Shown here: positions 33,546 to 41,341 of the stretch, piece by piece | Position numbering within the stretch: position 1 is the first letter of the stretch | How the letters are laid out: each line of letters begins with the position of its first letter | Assembly (NCBI GenBank): GCA_031177685.1 | Contig: JAPSGI010000006.1 | Coordinates: 124,001 to 188,000, forward strand | Reading direction: 5' to 3' | From: Solirubrobacteraceae bacterium | Lineage (GTDB): Bacteria > Actinomycetota > Thermoleophilia > Solirubrobacterales > Solirubrobacteraceae | Length of the DNA stretch: 64,000 nt | Notes under the pieces: generated by a model | The model's database searches: none | What the model was told of the DNA's origin: nothing | What the model saw: the letters and a program-made list of their open reading frames with translations, nothing else | Program-made: the position numbers and the translations under genes

Positions 33546-34226
33546 ATGTACGTCATCGTCGCGGGGGCGGGCAAGGTCGGCTGGAACCTGGCCCGGGAAC
33601 TGATCGGCAAGGGCCACGAGGTGACCGTGGTCGAGAACGACCGCCGCCGCTACCTGACCGTGGAGCAGGAGCTCGAGCACGCGATCCAGTACGGCGACGC
33701 GACCGAGCTGTGGGTGCTCGAGCGCATCGGGATCCAGCGCGCGGACCTGGTGATCGCCGTAACGGGCGACGACGAGGACAACATGCTGATCTGCCAGGTC
33801 GCCAAGGAGAAGTACCGGGTCGACCGCATCGTGGCCCGGGTCAACAACCCGCGCAACCTCGAGCACTTCAAGCTGCTGGGCATCCACCCGGCGGTGTCGG
33901 CGACGGACCTGATCCTGCGGCTGATCGAGCACGAGGTGCCGCAGTACGGCCTCGTCCACCTGCTCGATCTGGAGGAGGAGCGCCTGGAGATCATCGAGCT
34001 GATCGTCGGGCAGGACTCCTCGGCCGCGGGCAAGCGCGTGGACGAGATCATGCTGCCCGACGGCGCCCTGATCATCTCGATCCTGCGCGCGGGGACGGGC
34101 TTCGTGCCCAAGGCGGACTCGATGATCCAGGCGGGCGACGAGGTGCTGGTCGTCCTGGACCCGGGCCTGGAGGGACCGGTGACGGCGCACTTCACCTCCA
34201 CCGAGAGCGCCGCCGCCGGTGGCTAG
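33546..34226 (+). CDS. trkA: TrkA (RCK_N + RCK_C) potassium regulatory protein, CeoC-like
   Basis: 226 residues: RCK_N (MYVIVAGAGKVGWNLARELI, VTVVENDRRRYL, DLVIAVTGDDEDNMLICQVA) to about residue 135, followed by RCK_C (LEIIELIVGQDSSAAGKRVD...GDEVLVVLDPG). It is a soluble regulator that binds NAD(H)/ATP and controls membrane potassium transport. It lies 10 nt after the TrkA-N gene and 6 nt before an oxidoreductase gene. No TrkH/KtrB channel is present in the window, so its partner is probably one of the APC permeases or a subunit encoded elsewhere. Confidence 0.92.
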   Translation: MYVIVAGAGKVGWNLARELIGKGHEVTVVENDRRRYLTVEQELEHAIQYGDATELWVLERIGIQRADLVIAVTGDDEDNMLICQVAKEKYRVDRIVARVNNPRNLEHFKLLGIHPAVSATDLILRLIEHEVPQYGLVHLLDLEEERLEIIELIVGQDSSAAGKRVDEIMLPDGALIISILRAGTGFVPKADSMIQAGDEVLVVLDPGLEGPVTAHFTSTESAAAGG

Positions 34227-34232
34227 TCGCGC

Positions 34233-35420
34233 GTGAGCGACCGCCATACGGACGTCCTGCTCGTGGGGGGCGGTCTGGCGTCCGCGAACTGCGCGCGGTG
34301 GCTGCGCGAGGAGGGCTTCGAGGGAACGGTGACGCTGGTGGGGCGCGAGCCCGACCCGCCGTACAACCGGCCGCCGTGCTCGAAGGGCTACCTGACCGGG
34401 AAGGAGAGCCGCGAGGACACGTGGTTCCGTCCGGCTCCGTGGTGGGAGGAGCAGTCGATCGAGCTGCTCACCCGGACGAGCGTGCTGCGGCTCGACGTGG
34501 AGCAGCGGGTCGCGGGCTTGTCCACGAAGGAGGAGGTCTCGTTCGAGAAGCTGCTGCTGGCCACGGGCGCCAACGTGCGGCTGCTGCGCGCCGACGGCGT
34601 GTCGCTGGAGGGCATCCACTACCTGCGCGCGCTGGGCAACGCCGACGCGATCCGCGCGGACGCGCAGCGCGCGCAGCGCGCCGTGGTGGTCGGCGGCTCC
34701 TACATCGCCACGGAGGTCGCCGCCTCGCTCACCGCCCTGGGCGTGAGCTGCGCGATCCTCATGCAAGAGTCCGTGGTGCACGAGCGCTCCTTCGGCCCGA
34801 CCGCCGGCGCGTTCTTCCAGCGCGTGCTGGAGGAGCACGGCGTCGAGGTGCACGGCGACGACGGCGTCGCGCGCTTCGAGGGCGACGGCGAGCGGGTGAC
34901 GAAGGTGGTGGGGGAGAGCGGCGTGGAGCTGGAGTGCGACATGGTCGTGATGGGCACCGGCGCCGTCCCCGACGTCATGCTGGCCAGGCGCGCCGGCCTG
35001 GAGATCGGCGAGCGCGGCGGCGTGCGCTGCTCGGCGCGACTGGAGACCCCGGTCCCCGGCGTCTTCGCGGCGGGCGACATGTGCGAGTACGACTCGCCCC
35101 TGCACGGCGGCCCGGTGCGCATCGAGCACTGGGACGTCGCCTTCAACCACGGCAAGACCGTCGCGCTCAACATGCTCGGCCGGGGCACCGACCACGACAC
35201 CGTGCCGTACTTCTTCAGCGACCTCGCCGACTGGGCGTCGATGGAGTACGTCGGCCCCGCGTACGCCTGGGACGCCGAGGAGGTCCTCGGTTCGCCCGGC
35301 GACGGCGAGTTCGCGGTCCGCTACCTGCGCGACGGCCGCCTCGCCGCCTGCCTGTCCGTCGGCCGTTCCGACGACCTGGAGGCCGCGCGCGAGGAGCTGG
35401 CGGCCGTCAACCGCTCCTGA
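34233..35420 (+). CDS. FAD/NAD(P)-dependent oxidoreductase (ferredoxin reductase/AIF-like)
   Basis: 395 residues. FAD binding VLLVGGGLASANCARWL, the PPYNRPPCSKGYLTG motif typical of ferredoxin reductases and nitrite-reductase-type flavoproteins, LLLATGANVR, NAD(P)H binding AVVVGGSYIATEVAASLTAL, and PGVFAAGDMCEY. The C-terminal reductase-like domain is present. Redox partner unknown. GTG 34233 is 6 nt after trkA; possibly the last gene of the same transcript. Its 3' end overlaps the converging HNH gene by 14 nt. Confidence 0.88.
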   Translation: MSDRHTDVLLVGGGLASANCARWLREEGFEGTVTLVGREPDPPYNRPPCSKGYLTGKESREDTWFRPAPWWEEQSIELLTRTSVLRLDVEQRVAGLSTKEEVSFEKLLLATGANVRLLRADGVSLEGIHYLRALGNADAIRADAQRAQRAVVVGGSYIATEVAASLTALGVSCAILMQESVVHERSFGPTAGAFFQRVLEEHGVEVHGDDGVARFEGDGERVTKVVGESGVELECDMVVMGTGAVPDVMLARRAGLEIGERGGVRCSARLETPVPGVFAAGDMCEYDSPLHGGPVRIEHWDVAFNHGKTVALNMLGRGTDHDTVPYFFSDLADWASMEYVGPAYAWDAEEVLGSPGDGEFAVRYLRDGRLAACLSVGRSDDLEAAREELAAVNRS

Positions 35421-36150
35421 CCCGTCGTCCGTTGCGTCCGGAGAAGTTCGCCGTCTGCGAGTGGCAGTTCGGACACAGCAGCTCCAGGTTCTCCAGTCGG
35501 TTGTCGTGACGGTCGCCGTTGACGTGGTGCAGGGCCAGCGACAGCGGCCTCCCGTGCCACTCCGAGATGCCGCAGTGCTCGCACTCGTCTCCCTTCAGCC
35601 CAGCAGCCACCAGCCGTCGCTTCAGGTACCCGCGCCCGCGATAGGTGCCCGCGACGAGCAGGTCGTGCAGCGGCATCGGACCCGCACGAGAGACGAGATC
35701 CCCACGCCGTACCGCCGCGTGCCACGAGGCCGCGGACATTCCGAAACGGCGCACGCAGTCCCGCATCCCGTGGCCGGCGTCGTGGTAGCGCTGGACGGCT
35801 TCCCAGTCGTAGCGACGGGCGCAGCGAGTGTCCACCTCGGCTCCGAGGCGGCGGGCGTGGTAGGAGACCGTGGGCTTCGTGATGCCCAGCACGCGGGCGA
35901 TCTCGGCCCGCGACATCCCGCGGGCCAGCAATTCGCGCACGGCCTCGCGCGTCGGGCGACGCCGGGCGGATTCGTCCAGGTCGACCGTCCTTCCTGTGCG
36001 GACGCGACCATCCGTGGCCCCGCTCCGGATCCGCTCGAGGTGGTAGCTGACCGTCTGCGGCGCGAGGCCCAGTTCGAGGGCGATCGCATTCGGTCGCAGG
36101 CCCCTTTCGAGCAGAGCCGCGACGGCATCTCGGGTCCGTGGCACGAACAC
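35407..36150 (-). CDS. Three-HTH HNH endonuclease-like protein
   Basis: 247 residues. Three helix-turn-helix units run from residues ~6-38 (NAIALELGLAPQTVSYHLER), ~66-100 (SRAEIARVLGITKPTVSYHA) and ~112-145 (CVRRFGMSAASWHAAVRRGD). The C-terminus is an HNH nuclease with zinc pairs: CEHCG, then ALHHVNGDRHDNRLENLELL and CPNCHSQT. This HNH type is common in phage and free-standing homing-like enzymes; here the HTH array suggests site-specific DNA recognition. GTG 36150 lies inside a LexA-type palindrome, so SOS control is likely. It is next to tRNA-Gln. No recombinase or phage genes are adjacent. Function unassigned. Confidence 0.85.
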   Translation of the reverse strand: MFVPRTRDAVAALLERGLRPNAIALELGLAPQTVSYHLERIRSGATDGRVRTGRTVDLDESARRRPTREAVRELLARGMSRAEIARVLGITKPTVSYHARRLGAEVDTRCARRYDWEAVQRYHDAGHGMRDCVRRFGMSAASWHAAVRRGDLVSRAGPMPLHDLLVAGTYRGRGYLKRRLVAAGLKGDECEHCGISEWHGRPLSLALHHVNGDRHDNRLENLELLCPNCHSQTANFSGRNGRRVRSG

Positions 36151-36157
36151 ATGTTCG
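36144..36157. promoter_or_regulatory. LexA-type box CGAACACATGTTCG
   Basis: Perfect palindrome CGAAC-ACAT-GTTCG, matching the CGAACNNNNGTTCG consensus of Bacillus/actinobacterial LexA. It overlaps the GTG start of the HNH gene (36148-36150), downstream of a minus-strand TATAGA at 36182-36187. Confidence 0.65.
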
Positions 36158-36184
36158 CATCGAGACCGGACGGATCGCCGTCTC

Positions 36185-36190
36185 TATACT
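36185..36190 (+). promoter_or_regulatory. -10 box TATACT for tRNA-Gln
   Basis: TATACT 32 nt before the mature tRNA. The 5' leader contains a GGCGGC-CGTGC-GCCGCC hairpin (36197-36213) just ahead of the tRNA. A second candidate, TACACT, touches the tRNA 5' end and is less likely. Confidence 0.4.
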
Positions 36191-36222
36191 GGCCCGGCGG
36201 CCGTGCGCCGCCGCTAATACAC

Positions 36223-36293
36223 TGGGGACTGGTGTAACGGCAGCACGCGACACTCTGGATGTCGAAGTTGGGGTTCGAATCCCTGGTCCCCAG
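36223..36293 (+). tRNA. tRNA-Gln (anticodon CTG)
   Basis: A 71-nt cloverleaf: acceptor arms TGGGGAC and GTCCCCA with discriminator G, D-arm CTGGTGTAACGGCAGC, anticodon stem CGACA/TGTCG enclosing loop CTCTGGA with anticodon CTG at 36255-36257 (reads CAG), and T-arm GGGGTTCGAATCCCT. CCA is not encoded. A perfect 14-bp palindrome GTCGTCGCGACGAC (36300-36313) follows and may serve as terminator or operator. The neighbouring HNH gene is divergent. Confidence 0.95.
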
Positions 36294-36299
36294 TTCGAA

Positions 36300-36313
36300 G
36301 TCGTCGCGACGAC
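36300..36313. terminator. Palindrome GTCGTCGCGACGAC after tRNA-Gln
   Basis: Perfect 14-bp dyad starting 7 nt beyond the tRNA. No T-run follows and there is no loop, so a terminator role is weakly supported; an operator for the glycosyltransferase at 36371 is equally possible. Confidence 0.3.
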
Positions 36314-36351
36314 CATTCCGCACCCGAGTCCGAGGCGCGCAGGCGCGCCGG

Positions 36352-36357
36352 TACCGT
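36352..36357 (+). promoter_or_regulatory. -10 box TACCGT
   Basis: TACCGT, 13 nt before ATG 36371, giving a predicted leader of about 7 nt. Confidence 0.4.
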
Positions 36358-36370
36358 TCGGGCGACCGCA

Positions 36371-37516
36371 ATGAAGCTGATCCTCGGCTCCTACTACCTG
36401 GACGTCCCGGGTGGGGCGGTCACGTACTTCTCGACGGTGGCCGACCACCTGCAGCGGCTGGGACACGACGTGACCGCGTTCACGCGCAATCCCGGGCCGA
36501 TCGCGGACGCGCTCGGGGACCGCGGGATCGCGGTGGCGGGGCCTGGGGAGCTGCCCGACGGATGCGACGCGGTCCTGGTCCATGACGCGATCTGCACCTA
36601 CGAGCTGGCCGAGCGCTATCCCTCGGCGCCGCAGGTCTTCGTGTGCCACGGCGACCAGAACACCCTCGACGTGCCGCCGCAGGTGCCGGGCGTGGTGTCG
36701 GCGGTCGTGGTCCTCAACGACCGGATGCGCGCCCGCGTGGAGGCGGGCGGGCTCGACGTGGAGGTCGTGCGGCTGCGCCAGCCCATCGACTTCCACCGCT
36801 TCCGTCCCGCCGGCGAGCCGCGCCAACCGCCGTGCCGCGCCGTCCTGCTGGGCAACTACCTCGACGGCACGCGGCGCGACCTGATCGTCCGGGCCCTCGA
36901 GCAGGCGGGGATCGAGTGGGAGCAGATCGGCCACCGCGCCACCGTCTCTCCCGACCCCGCGCCGGCGCTGGCCGAGGCGGACGTCGTCGTCGGCTATGGC
37001 CGCTCGATTCTCGAGGGCATGTCCGCCGGCTGCGCGGCCTACGTATTCGAGTTCGCCGACGACGGGTGGGTGACGCGCGACTCGTATCCGGCCCTGGAGG
37101 CGAACGGCTTCGCCGGCTCGGCGTTCGAGCGTGCGGCGGACCTGGATCAGCTCGTTCGCGACCTGGAGGCGTACGACCCCGCCATGGGCCGGACCAACCG
37201 CGAACTGGTCGGCGAGCACCACAGCGCCTTCGACCACGCCACGCAGCTGGGCGCGCTGTTGGGACGGCTCGCGCCGCGCCGCACGCCCGCGGACACGCGC
37301 AGCGAGATCGCACGCCTGGTGCGGCTGCAGTGGGAGACCCAGATGCGCTCGGGGCGCTTCGAGGCCGAGCTGCTGCAGATGACGCGGCGCGCGATGGCCG
37401 CCGAGCAGCAGGCGCAGGAGGCCGCGGTGGAGCTGGACACCCTGCGGCGCGAGCGCCGCTACCGCCTGGCGCAGGCGCTGCTGTATCCCGTGGACCGGCT
37501 GCGCGGCCGGCGGTGA
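36371..37516 (+). CDS. Glycosyltransferase-like protein with C-terminal coiled coil
   Basis: 381 residues. The N-terminus MKLILGSYYLDVPGGAVTYF has the GT-B acceptor-loop glycines; VFVCHGDQNTLDVPP and VVVLNDRMRARVEAGGL follow, then AVLLGNYLDG and ALAEADVVVGYGRSILEGMSAG at the donor side. Core GT4 motifs (EX7E) are weak: only GRSILEGMSAGCAAYV resembles them. Residues ~310-370 are a charged amphipathic helix (ETQMRSGRFEAELLQMTRRA) likely to be a coiled coil. It starts a second glycan operon: its TGA overlaps the Mur-type ligase GTG. Confidence 0.75.
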   Translation: MKLILGSYYLDVPGGAVTYFSTVADHLQRLGHDVTAFTRNPGPIADALGDRGIAVAGPGELPDGCDAVLVHDAICTYELAERYPSAPQVFVCHGDQNTLDVPPQVPGVVSAVVVLNDRMRARVEAGGLDVEVVRLRQPIDFHRFRPAGEPRQPPCRAVLLGNYLDGTRRDLIVRALEQAGIEWEQIGHRATVSPDPAPALAEADVVVGYGRSILEGMSAGCAAYVFEFADDGWVTRDSYPALEANGFAGSAFERAADLDQLVRDLEAYDPAMGRTNRELVGEHHSAFDHATQLGALLGRLAPRRTPADTRSEIARLVRLQWETQMRSGRFEAELLQMTRRAMAAEQQAQEAAVELDTLRRERRYRLAQALLYPVDRLRGRR

Positions 37517-38973
37517 CGCAGCGCCCGCCGCTCCCCGACGGGCCCTACCTCGTCGCGGGCCTGGCGCGGTCGGGGCAGGCGGCGGGCCGCGCCCTGGCCA
37601 CGCTGCCCGAAGCCGCGCCGGTGCTGGGATGGGACGTACGCGACGTTCCCCGCACGCGCGCGACGGCGCGTGAGCTGTCGGCGCTCGGCGTGGAGTGCCA
37701 CCTGGGCGGCGACGGGACCGCGCTGCTCGAGCGCGCCGCCTGCGTGATCCCCAGCCCCGGCATCCCGCCCACCGCGCCGCTGCGCGCCGAGGCGGCGCGG
37801 CGCGGCGTGCCGGTCCTTTCCGAGCTCGAGCTGGGCTGGCGCCTGGACCGCCGCTTCACGATCGGCGTCACCGGCACGAACGGCAAGTCGACGGTCGTGG
37901 AGCTGGTCCGCGCCGTGTTGGAACACGCCGGCCGGCGCCCGGCCGTCGCCGGCAACACCACCTTCGGGCCGCCCCTCAGCGGGCTGCCGGCGGACGCGGC
38001 GGACGTCGTGGTGGCCGAGGTCTCCAGCTACCAGCTCGAGACGTGTCCGGCGTTCCTCCCCGACGTGGCGGTGCTCACCAACCTGTCGGCGGACCATCTC
38101 GAGCGTCACCGCAGCATGCGCGCCTACGGCGACCTGAAGCGGCGGATCGCGGTGCGCGAGGACGCCGTCGCGCCGCATGCGGTGGTGGGCGCCGGCGGCG
38201 CCTACGGCCGCGCGCTGGCCGCCGACTGCGCCCGGCGGGGGGCGGTCGTCGCCACGTACGGCCGGCGCGCGGGAGTGGACTACCGCATCCGGCAGTGGAC
38301 GTGGATGGGCGGCGAGGCGCGCACGCGCGTCCGGGCGCGCGGCGAGACGCTGGACCTGACCACCCGGCTGCCGGGCGAGCACAACGCGCTCAACGCCGTG
38401 GCGGCGCTGGCGGTGGCCGACACGCTCGACGTCCCGCGCGACGTCACGCTGCGGGCGCTGGCCGGCGCGTCCGCGCCGCCGGGGCGGTTGGAGGCGATCG
38501 ACGAGGGCCAGCCGTTCCACGTGCTCGTGGACTACGCCCACAACCCGCAGGGCATTCGGGAGAGCCTGCGCGCGGGGCGCGCGCTGCTGGACGGGCGCCC
38601 CGAAACCTCGCTGCGCGTCGTGGCGAGCGCCCTCAGCGTCCACGTCGCGTCGCAGCGACGGCGGATGGGGCGCGCGGCCGCGCAGGCGGACGACCTCGTC
38701 CTCACGACCGACCGGCTAACGCCGGACGAGCCCGCCGGCGTGTTGCCCCCGGGGCTGGCCGAGGGCGCCCGCGAGGTTTGCGCGTGCGCGGTGGTCCCCG
38801 AGCGCGCCGAGGCGCTGGCCCGCGTGCTCGGGCGCGCGCGGCCGGGCGACGTCGTCCTGGTCCTGGGGCGGGGGGAAAGGCGCGGCATGTTCGACCGCGC
38901 CGGCCGCCCCGTGGAGTTGGACGATCGTGAGGAGGCGCGCCGGGTGCTGCGCGAACTGGCGCCCAGGCGATAA
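37513..38973 (+). CDS. Mur ligase family protein (MurD/MurE-CphA-like hybrid)
   Basis: 486 residues, ATP-dependent amino-acid ligase fold. An N-terminal Rossmann-like part (LVAGLARSGQAAGRALATL) resembles MurD. The central ATPase has GVTGTNGKSTVVELVRAVLE (P-loop, residues ~119-138), AEVSSYQLETC, LTNLSADHLERH and GEHNALNAVAAL. The C-terminal domain has VDYAHNPQGI, the signature of MurE/CphA/FolC rather than MurD, and VVASALSVHVASQRRRMGRA. It sits between two glycosyltransferase genes and is coupled to both (GTGA and TAATG), far from any dcw-type peptidoglycan cluster. It may attach an amino acid or peptide to a surface glycan intermediate, or be cyanophycin-like; substrate unknown. Confidence 0.8.
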   Translation: MTQRPPLPDGPYLVAGLARSGQAAGRALATLPEAAPVLGWDVRDVPRTRATARELSALGVECHLGGDGTALLERAACVIPSPGIPPTAPLRAEAARRGVPVLSELELGWRLDRRFTIGVTGTNGKSTVVELVRAVLEHAGRRPAVAGNTTFGPPLSGLPADAADVVVAEVSSYQLETCPAFLPDVAVLTNLSADHLERHRSMRAYGDLKRRIAVREDAVAPHAVVGAGGAYGRALAADCARRGAVVATYGRRAGVDYRIRQWTWMGGEARTRVRARGETLDLTTRLPGEHNALNAVAALAVADTLDVPRDVTLRALAGASAPPGRLEAIDEGQPFHVLVDYAHNPQGIRESLRAGRALLDGRPETSLRVVASALSVHVASQRRRMGRAAAQADDLVLTTDRLTPDEPAGVLPPGLAEGAREVCACAVVPERAEALARVLGRARPGDVVLVLGRGERRGMFDRAGRPVELDDREEARRVLRELAPRR

Positions 38974-40175
38974 TGCCGGACGTGAAGGGGGATATCGTCG
39001 GGAACGGACGCCCGGACGTCCAGGACGGGCGGGACGTCGTCCTCGTCACCGAGGCGATCGACGTCGGCGGGACCGAACGGGTGATGGAGGAGCTGGCCGA
39101 GCGGCTCCCCGCGGCGCGAATAGTCGCCACCCACTTCACCGAGCTCGTCGAGCCCGCTCTGGCGGGCGCGTGGGCGGCGCGCGCCGAGCCGGTAGAGGTT
39201 GGACGCCACAAGCGTCACCACCTCCTGCCGCTCTACGCCCGCCGGGTGCGCGGCGTGCCGCTCGCGCCGGCGCGGCTCGTGGTCTCGCTCACGCACGGCG
39301 GCTGGAGCCTCGCCGTGACCGTGCCGGCCGGCGCGCGGCACGTCTCCTACAGCGCCGGACTTCCGGCGGCACTGTACGAGCGCGCCAGCCTGTACCTCCC
39401 CAACTACCCGGCCCCCCTGCGGCCCCTGGCGCGCGCCGCCGCGCCGGTGCTGCGGGCCTACGACCGGCGGCTGATGCGCCGGCCCGATCGGGTCGTGACG
39501 AACTCGCACGTGTCGGCGCGCGCGATCGCGAAGGTGCACGATCGCACGCCGGACGTCGTGCATCCGCCCGTGCGCACCGACTTCTTCACGCCCGCGCCGG
39601 GCGAGCGCCGCCACGTCGTCGCCGTCGCGCGGCTGGTGCCGCAGAAGCGCTTGGACGTGGTCGTCCGGGCCTTCGCCGCGCTGGACGAGACGCTCGTCGT
39701 CGTGGGGCGGGGCGCCGAGCTGCAGCGGCTCCGGGCGCTGGCACCGCCCAACGTGCGCTTCACCGGGTGGCTCGCGGACGGAGAACTGCGTGACGTCTAT
39801 CGCTCCGCCCGGGCGCTGGTGTGCCCGTCCGTCGAGGACTTCGGGATCGTGATGGCCGAGGCGCACGCCTGCGGGGTGCCGGTGATCGCGCCCCGCGCCG
39901 GCGGGGCGCTGGAGATCGTGTCCTCGCCGGCCACGGGTCTTCTCCTGAACCGTCTCGACGAGGCATCGATCGCCGCGGCCGTGCGCGCGCTCGGCCAGCA
40001 CAGGTTCGACCCCGCCGCGTGCCGCGCCTCGGCCGAGCGCTTCTCCGCGCAGCGGTTCGGCGAACGCATGCAGGCGATCCTCGCCGAGGAGCTGGCCCTG
40101 ACCGCCCCGCGCCCCTATCGGGGGTGGGTAACGAAAGCGTCCCGTCAGGAAGCTTTCGTGCGGGCCAGGCGCTGA
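38973..40175 (+). CDS. GT4-type glycosyltransferase
   Basis: 400 residues, GT-B fold: VVLVTEAIDVGGTERVMEEL at the N-terminus, then VLLVxSHV-like acceptor region (VVTNSHVSARAIAKVHDRTP), VVAVARLVPQKRLDVVVRAF, LVVVGRGAELQRL and CPSVEDFGIVMAEAHACGVP at the donor site. The ATG lies inside the TAATG overlap with the Mur-type ligase. Its 3' end overlaps the converging glycosyltransferase gene by 31 nt, and that overlap holds a hairpin (40131-40159). Confidence 0.88.
   Translation: MPDVKGDIVGNGRPDVQDGRDVVLVTEAIDVGGTERVMEELAERLPAARIVATHFTELVEPALAGAWAARAEPVEVGRHKRHHLLPLYARRVRGVPLAPARLVVSLTHGGWSLAVTVPAGARHVSYSAGLPAALYERASLYLPNYPAPLRPLARAAAPVLRAYDRRLMRRPDRVVTNSHVSARAIAKVHDRTPDVVHPPVRTDFFTPAPGERRHVVAVARLVPQKRLDVVVRAFAALDETLVVVGRGAELQRLRALAPPNVRFTGWLADGELRDVYRSARALVCPSVEDFGIVMAEAHACGVPVIAPRAGGALEIVSSPATGLLLNRLDEASIAAAVRALGQHRFDPAACRASAERFSAQRFGERMQAILAEELALTAPRPYRGWVTKASRQEAFVRARR
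40131..40159. terminator. Hairpin in overlapping 3' ends of converging genes
   Basis: ACGAAAGC (40131-40138) and GCTTTCGT (40152-40159), inner TCC/GGA and loop CGTCA. It spans the shared 3' ends of the two genes and could stop transcription from both sides; its CCCG-TCAGG core resembles the other GGTCA-loop hairpins. Confidence 0.5.
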
Positions 40176-41341
40176 GCGGGCGCGAGCGCCAGCAGGCGGC
40201 GCTCGATGCCGCCCGCGGGGTCGGTGCGCAGCACCGCCGCGGCGGCCTCGCGGCCCCGCTGCCCCGCTTCGCGCCAGGCCAGCTCGTCCTCCAGCCCGCG
40301 GACCGCTCCCGCCCAGGCGTCGGGATCGTCGAAGGAACTGACCTGTTGCGCGGCCGGGACGAACTCGGCCATCCCGCCGGTTGCCGAGGCCAGCGTCGGG
40401 ATGCCCGCGGCCAGGCCCTCGAAGGCCAGCCGGCCGAAGGGCTCGGCGATCTGGGAGGGGACCAGCAGCAGCGCCGCGCCGTCCAGCGCGCCGTCGATCA
40501 GAGCGGTCTCGCGAACCTCCACGTGCGCCAGCTCGAACAGCGCCTGGCGTGCCGGCGCGGGCATGCCGTTGGGCGCCAGCACGACGAAGCGCCGGTGCGC
40601 CAGGCGGCGCGCGATCGGCGCCAGCAGCTCGCTGCCCTTGTGGGCGTCCCACACCGACGCCGCGAGCAGGACGTGGCCGCCGGGACGAGCCGCGGCCGGG
40701 CGCGGGGCGCGGGTGACCGGCGCGGCGACGTGGGGCCGGCGGCCGATCAGGTGGTAGCAGGCGTCCGCGACGGTGCGGCTGGGCGCGACGAGCAGGTCGG
40801 CGCGCGCGAGCGCCGCGTCGTGCTCCGCGCGCACGCGCCACAGCTCGCCGCGCTCGGCGGCGTCCAGCGCCAGCGCGCCCGGACACGCGCGGCAGCGCGA
40901 CCGGGGCACGCAGGTGTCGCGGTGGCGCACGAACGCCCAGTGGCACAGCGCCTCGTAACCGGCCAGCAGCACGACGCTCGGCACGCCGGCCGCCTGTGCG
41001 GCGCCGACCGCGCCGCCGCCCGCATACAGCTGGCCGACCACGACGTCGGGCGGGTCCTCGGCGAGCGCTTCGTCGACGGCCGCGGCCGTGCGCTCCATGC
41101 GCAGCCGCCGGCGCCGCCACGGGCCGGCGTCGCCGTCGTCGGGCGGGCCGACGCGGTGCACCTGCGGTCCGTCGGCCAGCCGCTCCCACGCCGCCACCGG
41201 ACCGGGTTCGCCCAGGACGAGCGCGCGGGTGCGGTGGCGGGCGGAGAGCGCGCCCAGCAGCTCCAGCGCGAAGCGCTCCGCCCCACCGGGGTGCGCCAGC
41301 CCCGCCTCCGCCGCGAACAGGACGTCCAGCCGCGGCGTCAT
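40145..41341 (-). CDS. GT4-type glycosyltransferase with Cys cluster
   Basis: 398 residues. GLAHPGGAERFALELLGAL is the N-terminal loop; HVLLAASVWDAHKGSELL and VPSQIAEPFGRLAFEGLAAG mark the donor half. Between them is CVPRSRCRACPGALALD, a compact C-x5-C-x2-C motif shared with the paralogue at 42113. GT4 enzymes often carry a cysteine cluster after an HDYW-type region, here following GYEALCHWAFVRHRDT. Coupled to the upstream deacetylase (ATGA at 41338-41341). Role: surface glycan assembly. Confidence 0.88.
   Translation of the reverse strand: MTPRLDVLFAAEAGLAHPGGAERFALELLGALSARHRTRALVLGEPGPVAAWERLADGPQVHRVGPPDDGDAGPWRRRRLRMERTAAAVDEALAEDPPDVVVGQLYAGGGAVGAAQAAGVPSVVLLAGYEALCHWAFVRHRDTCVPRSRCRACPGALALDAAERGELWRVRAEHDAALARADLLVAPSRTVADACYHLIGRRPHVAAPVTRAPRPAAARPGGHVLLAASVWDAHKGSELLAPIARRLAHRRFVVLAPNGMPAPARQALFELAHVEVRETALIDGALDGAALLLVPSQIAEPFGRLAFEGLAAGIPTLASATGGMAEFVPAAQQVSSFDDPDAWAGAVRGLEDELAWREAGQRGREAAAAVLRTDPAGGIERRLLALAPAQRLARTKAS

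Noticed and set aside
36223-36370. tRNA-Gln as the attachment site of an integrated element
   Set aside because: No integrase, no repeated tRNA 3' end found in the window, and the flanking genes look chromosomal; only the HNH gene is suggestive.
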